NCBI GenBank assembly: GCA_009760855.2
Contig: WPIO01000025.1
Span: forward strand, 3,755,001 to 3,782,500
Direction: 5' to 3'
DNA length: 27,500 bases
DNA from: Cristatella mucedo
Lineage: Eukaryota; Bryozoa; Phylactolaemata; Cristatellidae
Shown: positions 20,921 through 27,500 of the stretch, in pieces
Layout of the letters: each line of letters opens with the position of its first letter
Position numbering within the stretch: position 1 is the first letter of the stretch
Notes under the pieces: generated by a model
Seen by the model: only the letters and a program-made list of their open reading frames with translations
The model's database searches: none
What the model was told of the DNA's origin: nothing
Position numbers and translations under genes: made by a program

Positions 20921-22131
20921 CATCGAGGCCATTTTGTACTCGTATACTTGTAAGTCCACAGATGTACCCGATCTAATTGATTAATTGTTCGCCACGCATA
21001 GTGAGAAGCTGTCGATTCATTCGATGGCGTGAGGGTGAACTTTAATATAAAATTAACGTTAGCAGTAGCTAAGCGGACGGCATGGCGTCACTCGAAGACG
21101 AACGCTATTTGGCTATTTGTTTTTAGCTTTGGTAAGTCGTATTCATCCGACGGAGCTCTTAACGCGGCAATATCTTATCGAGTGAGGAGCCTTATTGAAT
21201 CGGCTGCCATTGTGCCAGCCTGACGCGTATAGTGATTTTTTTTACTAGGCACATAGCTTATGCGGTTTGTGTATTATAAGAGTTTTGAATAGCGAAGTTC
21301 CAGTCCGGTCATGCGGGCGTGCGTTAGTAGTTACCTAGCATAGAGCAGATCCGAAGTGAAATGGTCTCAGGGCTCTGAGCCGTCTCAAAGTCGTCCTCTG
21401 AAGCTGAGACCGCTTTACGGCCGGTTCACGGCCGGACGCGGATGTGACTCGGAATGCAAAGCTGCAAGAATGTGCATCTGTCTTGGTGTGAATGATTAGA
21501 CATCTTGCGTTTTCTCCTGCTGTAGGTTGTAGCACTCGCTTCGATCACTGACCGGGCGTCACTATTCAGCAGCAGAGCTGTCACATAGCGCTCTACTGCC
21601 CGCCGAGCTACTGCTGCTAATATGCCGTCTCCGCGGGAGTGGTCTCCACAGGAGTAGCGAGTAGTGCGGCGTCTAGGGCAGTTTCGCCCGCACTGACGTC
21701 TGGTAACGGTGCAGTCAGTGCCGTTCTGCGCTCACCGCCTCTGCGCGCATCAGATCGGTGGCTGCGACGGCAGACGTGGTTCGAAACGATACCTCTCCGC
21801 GAGCGATCCTTGAGCGCCTCCTTACGTAAAGCTCGCTGAATATTAAATGGCGGTACGGGTTACGCTGCCATAGGCGGACGGTCGTTGCGAACTTTCTGGC
21901 GTGAAGCCGTCGCTCCGCCGAGGCACGACCGCACGAGCGCCACGCCTCTGCGGAGCGCAGAGCGAATCGAAGCCTGCGATTTACCGGCGGTGCCCTACAG
22001 TCAAAAGTACGCCGTGGTAATGCGATAAACTGACATAACGTAATATGCAGTCGGACAAACCGCTAGGAGCAAACGAGCTCATCAGAGTTGATCCCAGAGG
22101 AGGTCAAAGAGAGAACGAGGAGAGAGTAAGA
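20921..22131. other. Unique region, nothing recognised
   Basis: Short frames only. GC content rises after 21300. No RNA gene or repeat family is seen. Confidence 0.5.
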
Positions 22132-22165
22132 GATAGCTAGATAGCTAGATAGCTAGATAGATAGA
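22132..22165. repeat. (TAGA/TAGC)n short array
   Basis: TAGC and TAGA tetramers lead directly into the GACA array and keep its 4-bp register. Confidence 0.9.
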
Positions 22166-22171
22166 CAAACG

Positions 22172-22222
<51 letters not shown>

Positions 22223-22340
22223 GGACAGACAGACAGACAGAAAGACAAACGGACAGACAGACAGACAGACAGACAAACGGACAGACAGACAGACAGAAAG
22301 ACAGACAGACAGACAGACAGACAGGCAGACAGACGAACAG

Positions 22341-22371
<31 letters not shown>

Positions 22372-22375
22372 AACG

Positions 22376-22426
<51 letters not shown>

Positions 22427-22579
22427 GGACAGACGGACGGACGGACAGACGGATGGACAGACAGACAAACGGACAGACAGACGGACAGACAGACAGACAG
22501 ACAGACGGACAGACAGACAGACGGACAGACAGATGGACAGACAGACAAACGGACAGACAGACAGACAGACAGACAAACG

Positions 22580-22622
<43 letters not shown>

Positions 22623-22631
22623 GGACAAACG

Positions 22632-22674
<43 letters not shown>

Positions 22675-22729
22675 GGACAGACAGACAGACGGACGGACGG
22701 ACGGACGGACGGACAGACAGGCAGACAGA
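22163..22729. repeat. Long (GACA)n tetranucleotide array with phased variants
   Basis: About 140 tetramers, mostly GACA, with recurring substituted units such as AACG and GACG that keep the register. Because 12 bp is both three tetramers and four codons, long frames stay open (CLSV on minus, DRQT on plus). The 361-codon minus frame from 23230 runs into this array and is not a credible gene. Confidence 0.97.
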
Positions 22730-22752
22730 GAGGGAGAGGGGGAGGGGGAGGG

Positions 22753-24889
22753 AACGCTGGCTGTAGCGGCCTGGCCTTGACCGCATCGCAGCCGCGACCG
22801 ACGTGCCTGCTTTCCGGAAGTCACTCTCAGGTCGGCTAGTCTGCCGAGCCACCGCTTGTCTCCGTGCAGTTAGTGTTAGATCGACCTTCGAGCGTAGAAT
22901 GACCTTCTGTCGGCACCGACTGCTACTGGCCTCGCGAAATTTGGCATTTGGCACAGCGTTACAATCGCTGCCTCTCGGTGGTGGGTGCCGGACGAAGCCG
23001 CGTTCGAGCACGCGACTGATGCGTTGCTTGGGCTTGCTGCCTGTGCAATTACAAGCGTTTCGAAGGACGCTCTCATGTTTGCGTCGGGCGAAAGCAAGGA
23101 ATTCAAAACTACGGCGACTTAGGCACGGCCACCAGCCAAGCGTCCTCGTCGTCAGTGGGAAGAGCCAGGGGAAGGAGGCATGAGGGCCCCTCCGCCCTAG
23201 TGGAGCAGCGTCGTGGGCCACCTCCTCCAACTGCTGCTACACTCGCCGACCTTCGCCGACGTCGAAGTTTTGTCCTACCTGCAGTTTACGAGCAAGCGAT
23301 GAGTTCGTGTAGAAGAAAAGCTACGATTATGCGCTAGAACTCTATGCACCGGTCGCCGATTTTGCCCTCGCCATCCACGCGAGAATCTCGCTAGTCTTGT
23401 CCCGTCTGAGATTAAAATCCGGGCTCCGCCAGCGGCTCGTCGGCATCCAGCGTCATCATGCGTCGACTGCTAGCGCGTCCCTCAGGCTCCCGTGGTACCG
23501 AGTCGGCACAGCATCTTCTCGCCCGGCTATCGCGCGCCCGCAGAGGCGATCGAGCACCGCTGACGTTGGGCCTCAGCTAATTTATTGGCATTCTTTCGCG
23601 GATTTAGCTGCTTCCGGCGGTCTACTTGTGAGACGGCGAGACGTGCCGGATGCGTTCCGAATCATTAGACGACTGGTTTCGATACGGTTCACCTAACTGC
23701 AAGAGTAAAAGGGCTAGGCCGTGTGCGGTGCCAATAGCGCTGCGATGAGCGGCAGAGTGCCGTGTTTTTCCTTCGTGCGGGAAGGCATCTTCCGGGACTG
23801 AATGGCCGACTGAGGAAGAGCGACGCCAGCTTTCCTGCGGTCCGACTCCGAATGGAGACGCCAGCTTGGTTGGGAAACATCTAACTTTCGAGTTCGTAGC
23901 GTAACCAAGGTCAAGGTGAATGTGTTTAAATGCCCGAGGTCTCTGGCTGGAGCCCAGCGGCATTATGGGAAGCGGCCGAATAGGGATTAAGGTCTCTTGG
24001 GGCGCTCGCTACACAAGTGAATTATATTACTGTTATCGCTATTATCGTCCGCGCACGACGCGCGGAATCTCCGGAATCCGGTCGCAGCCGGATAATCTCG
24101 CAAGGCTTTCCTCCAGCGGCTCCCGGCGAGCGCTAGCGGCGCTCCGACCAAGGCTCTTCGTCGGTCTTGCGGCAGCGCCTCGTTCGTTCGTCGGCCGCGC
24201 GCGGCTATGCAGCCGACGAGCGTGAGGAGGAGAGAGCGCGCTCAGCTCAGCGAGCAGCGGCAGCGCTGCGTCGGACCGCGGAGGCGACGGCCAGGCCTCT
24301 GCTGACTAATCAGCCCACTTAATCGCCCGCCGTCGCGGCCTCCGCCTACCGCCGCCGATCGATCGTCAGCGCCATTTTTGGCTAGGCCGCAGACGGCGGC
24401 GGCGGCTATTCCCTCGGGGCAAAGCGATTTACGGAACCGAGCAGAAGGCAGAGGTCAGAATAGCAGCCGCACGCCCGCGGGCGCCACCGGCGTCCGGCTC
24501 GCTCGCACTCAGCAGCGAGAGCTCCGCTCGCATCTTCGTCACATCTTCGCCGCCTCAGCCCCCACCGCCTGAGCAGCCAGGTCACATAGCGGCGAACGGT
24601 TTCGCTAAAAGGCTCGACCCTCGCAAGCGAATGAGTCGCGTGTTCGCCGGAAGCTCTTGGCTTAATATGATGGGACTCGCTGTGTTTCGCGATGGGACTC
24701 GCTGTGTCACTGGCCGTGTCGCTCGCCGGACGCCTTTGCCCTGACTTCTAATGGTATTCACTGTCTTCATCTGGAACGCGAGTTCCGAGAGCGAACGTAC
24801 GCTCGACGCTCACGTTGCCTGTAGAGCACACGACTGCAAACACCGCGCGACGTCAGACTATTTCGTTCTGGCTGTCGTCTGCTAACAGA
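22753..24889. other. GC-rich unique region, no gene recognised
   Basis: Many overlapping frames on both strands (such as plus 22803-23183 and 23397-23696, minus 23622-23963) are R/S/A-rich with no domains. A 17-bp unit (GATGGGACTCGCTGTGT) is repeated with a 22-bp period at about 24668-24706. A short CGG run lies near 24396. Nothing supports a specific gene. Confidence 0.45.
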
Positions 24890-25290
24890 TACATGTCGCA
24901 ATGTAATGTAACTCATCTCCGCCTCGACTCCACAAAGACACGGAGACGAAGTGGGTGTTACGCATGAGAGTTTTATATACGGTCTTTAAGCGAGGGAGTG
25001 AAGCAACTAGTTTACTGTCCATACAGGACCTGAGAGCACGAGGAGGCTGAAACTGGTGCAGCAGTTCGGCTAGGTACGAAGGAGTCAAGCCGTGGTGGGC
25101 CTTGTGAGTCACCGTTATTTACTCTGTATCCGTTGTTCAACCGGAAGCCATCGGAGCTCATTCAGTAATGGAGACACGTAGTCAAGCCACGGAGATTTGT
25201 TGACTGTAGTCACTCGTAGCCATCTCAGGCATCTCAGTCTGAGTTGCTGTAACGTGGTGCAAAGTCTCCGTACAGACACTCGGCTTTCCG
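24890..25290 (-). pseudogene. Eroded CR1/L2-like RT C-terminal fragment
   Basis: On the minus strand the right part reads YVSPLLNELRWLPVEQRIQSK (about 25120-25190), matching the usual HITPLLxxLHWLPVxxRIxFK block. After stops, the next frame reads THKAHHGLTPSYLAELL and PPRALRS (about 25020-25110), matching the THKALHGLAPSYLxELL block. Upstream traces (LQQLRLRCLRWL) extend to about 25290. The wording differs from the intact L2 at 10077, so it is another family. There is no 3' end. Confidence 0.82.
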
Positions 25291-25704
25291 GCTGTTTTAA
25301 GCTACACGATCGCTATCTTGTGCCGCCGCGTAATCGCCGAGCGATTTCGACCGGACGCTGGCGATACCGCGTCCGAGCTTGAAAAAATTCCACCGATGGG
25401 CGCATGGCTATTCATCAAATTAGGGCCTAAAAGCGCCTAGAAGAGCGGAGCGTCGGAGCGTCTGCACAAGCTCGTGCAGACGGCGATTGCGCTCTCTGCC
25501 ACGGTATGTATTTTCGTTGGTGGGTCGCACAAGGTCCCCGGCCGCTATTCTTACTCACTTCCAACAGCGGAAACGTTTAGTCCGAGCTGAAAGATATTGA
25601 GAAGGTTTGACATACTAGCCAAAGTAAAGAGTGTGGAGCCAGGGAACGCTAAATGGCAGCCGCAGTGATGTCCGACGAGCATTTCAAGCGGTCCAGCCTC
25701 ACTC

Positions 25705-25707
<3 letters not shown>
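25291..25707. other. Unique sequence, nothing recognised
   Basis: A short stretch near 25429 (AAAGCGCCTAGAAGAG) resembles the first arm of the L2 hairpin, but the rest does not follow. Confidence 0.45.

Positions 25708-25772
<65 letters not shown>
25708..25772. repeat. (TC)n microsatellite
   Basis: About 65 bp of TC, nearly pure, with one TTT interruption near the right end. Confidence 0.97.
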
Positions 25773-27345
25773 GATGGGCGAAGGCCAATCGTAAGCGTTG
25801 AATCTCCTAGTCAATGACGGACGTAGCAGAGTTTCGAACGACATTGGTGACGCTCGACGAGTGCGTTCTTTAATACATCTGAGGTAGGTAGCCATAGAAC
25901 CCCAGGTTTTAACTGAATTGACGAAGAAGTATAAAGTACCGAGCTTGAAATCCAAGCGGCTTTCGGTGCGTTTGCGCTAGCCAGTGGACTTCATTCCACA
26001 AAACAAAGAAACAGTGCGAAGTAATTCTTAATCATGAAGACAGCCAATGAATGAAATATCCTGGAAGTAGCACCGCAAAATGGAATAGCGTAGGATCGTC
26101 GGCGCAGGACGGCAGGTAGGATGCGCTTGAGTTAGCAGCAGCAGCAGAAAGAAGATGGCGTTGCTTACGAAGTGCGGAAGAGCGTTTTACAGCCTAATAA
26201 CCCAAGAGGAAAATTCATTCCGCCACCAACAGCCTTCAAGCAAAAGAATGTAGCAGCTAGCTTCTTTTCCTACAAAGACTTGGTGGTAGAGAAGGAGGAG
26301 GAGAAGGAGGAAGAGGAAGAGGCAAACTATAACGAAGCCAAGCCGCGGCGGGCATTGTGGGTATTTCACAATATGTTCGCTCGACCGAGAGCTAGCGGAG
26401 CTCCGTGAGCAAAGGAGACGTGGCTGAATGTCTTCTATTTCAAGCTGCCCTCTCGACCAGATTCGCTTTTCACCGCGTAACCTAGTGGTTCGAGCCTTCA
26501 AAGGCCCTCTTCGGTCGACCACGTGGTCAAAGTCCCTTGCCAATTCGAGGAGATCGATATATGTCCTCCTGGTGAATTACAGCTCAACGGGAGAACTTAC
26601 CGCATTTCGTGTATTTTGATTTTAGTCTCGCCGCTGGAGTACAAGCTACTTAGACGAGAGAAATACAAAATGCACATTGCAATCGCAGCGAGATAATAAA
26701 AGGAGAAAATGAGGTCCGCTGTCTTGCTGGCGGCTACACAGTTTACTGCGAAGCGCTTTGCAAGCGCTGAGCCCAGTGCCTGCCTCGCCGTAGCGGCTAA
26801 GGTTGAGTCAGACGGAGCGGGAAGCAAAAAGCGTAGCCTTTTCATTTACGATACACGCGAAACTGTTAACACGAAGCAGTCGAAACAGCGAATGGCGCAA
26901 CGAGAAGGGCTCCCACAGCTGTACAAGCATGGAACATTAATGGCGCACGAGTCTCATCGAGCCGGCGGGGGAAGCCTAAACCGAAAAACCTACTAACATA
27001 CTGGTATTTGCATGCCTGCACGCACTTGTGCAATGGCTATAGAAGCACTATATGATGTGCGTAAGGAAACTACGGGATAGCGTCCTAGAAGCGCCAGGAT
27101 AAGAGCGAGAATGCGATTCGATCAAACAGCAGCACGCCTGCAGTGCAATGTAGGCGGCATACCGGGCTAAATATGGCTGCCCTATTGACGGAAGTCGGCG
27201 ACTGGATATTTCTGTGGCCCTAGCTACGTAGGCAGTCACGTGCACGCCTTGCTCTGCCGACGGCGTTTCTCTAGGAGCTGCATGGCCGCAAGCGGAAGTG
27301 CTGTGGCGCGTTGCTTCATTACGCCATTGGCGGAGATAGACGTGT
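25773..27345. other. Unique region, nothing recognised
   Basis: Short frames only. A GAAGGAGGAG-type purine run lies at 26290-26325. The plus frame 26709-26996 (95 codons, MRSAVLLAATQFTAKRF) has no recognisable domain. No RNA genes or elements are seen. Confidence 0.45.
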
Positions 27346-27355
27346 AGAGAGAGAT

Positions 27356-27434
<79 letters not shown>
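27346..27434. repeat. (GA)n microsatellite
   Basis: GA with a few GATA interruptions at the left, pure from about 27363 to 27434. SLSLSL frames on minus are artefacts. Confidence 0.97.
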
Positions 27435-27436
<2 letters not shown>

Positions 27437-27500
27437 TTTTCTGCTAACTCGGCGGCAAGCCAATCTTTTCAGTTAACGCGATTATCGTAGCTAGTTTGAG

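Noticed and set aside
21770-21800. GGTTCGAAAC as a tRNA TPsiC arm
   Set aside because: No anticodon or D stem lies upstream at the right distance.
22145-23230. 361-codon minus frame rich in CLSV repeats
   Set aside because: More than half is the GACA array read in a frame that cannot hit stops; the remainder has no domain and overlaps other open frames.
25410-25450. Possible L2 3' hairpin remnant (AAAGCGCCTAGAAGAG)
   Set aside because: Only the first arm matches; the second arm and ATT tail are absent.

Overview
This is a stretch of animal nuclear DNA, most likely from an invertebrate. It has long simple repeats, mixed GC-rich and AT-rich blocks, and many CpG dinucleotides, so there is no strong vertebrate-style CpG depletion. 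Non-LTR retrotransposons of the L2/CR1 type are present in several states of decay. I cannot place the species. There are no bacterial operons, CRISPR arrays, rRNA genes or functional tRNA genes, and no multi-exon host gene can be assembled with confidence.

The left third (1-9.8 kb) is mostly unrecognised. It holds a tRNA-derived SINE (about 2344-2521), a degenerate minisatellite (3236-3490), two eroded L2 3' tails (3789-3922, 5026-5093), AT/CA and GA microsatellites, a decayed RT fragment of a second L2-like family (8515-8893, minus), and two weak minus-strand coding candidates around 5.2-5.9 kb that carry short cell-cycle-type motifs.

The centre (9.8-17.65 kb) is a retrotransposon cluster and the clearest biology in the window. 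An L2-clade LINE on the minus strand (9836 to at least 13286) has one uninterrupted endonuclease plus reverse-transcriptase frame of 1068 codons with all visible catalytic motifs, but no in-frame ATG before the endonuclease domain. To its right lies an older minus-strand copy (14008 to about 17650), broken by two younger plus-strand copies. One is a 5'-truncated piece (about 16069-17036). The other is a 3'-end-only piece (17323-17598) flanked by a decayed direct repeat of about 22 bp that looks like a target-site duplication. All copies with an end share a 3' hairpin followed by an (ATT)n tail. Two tandem repeats, a GT-rich minisatellite and a (GAT)n tract, appear to have grown from the element's own codons.

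The right part (17.65-27.5 kb) has GC-rich DNA with two opposed CCG/CGG tracts (18928-18971 and 19234-19338), an eroded L2 RT fragment (20598-20830), a 600-bp GACA array (22163-22729), another eroded CR1/L2 RT C-terminus (24890-25290) and long TC and GA tracts. Most long open frames here come from simple repeats and are not genes.
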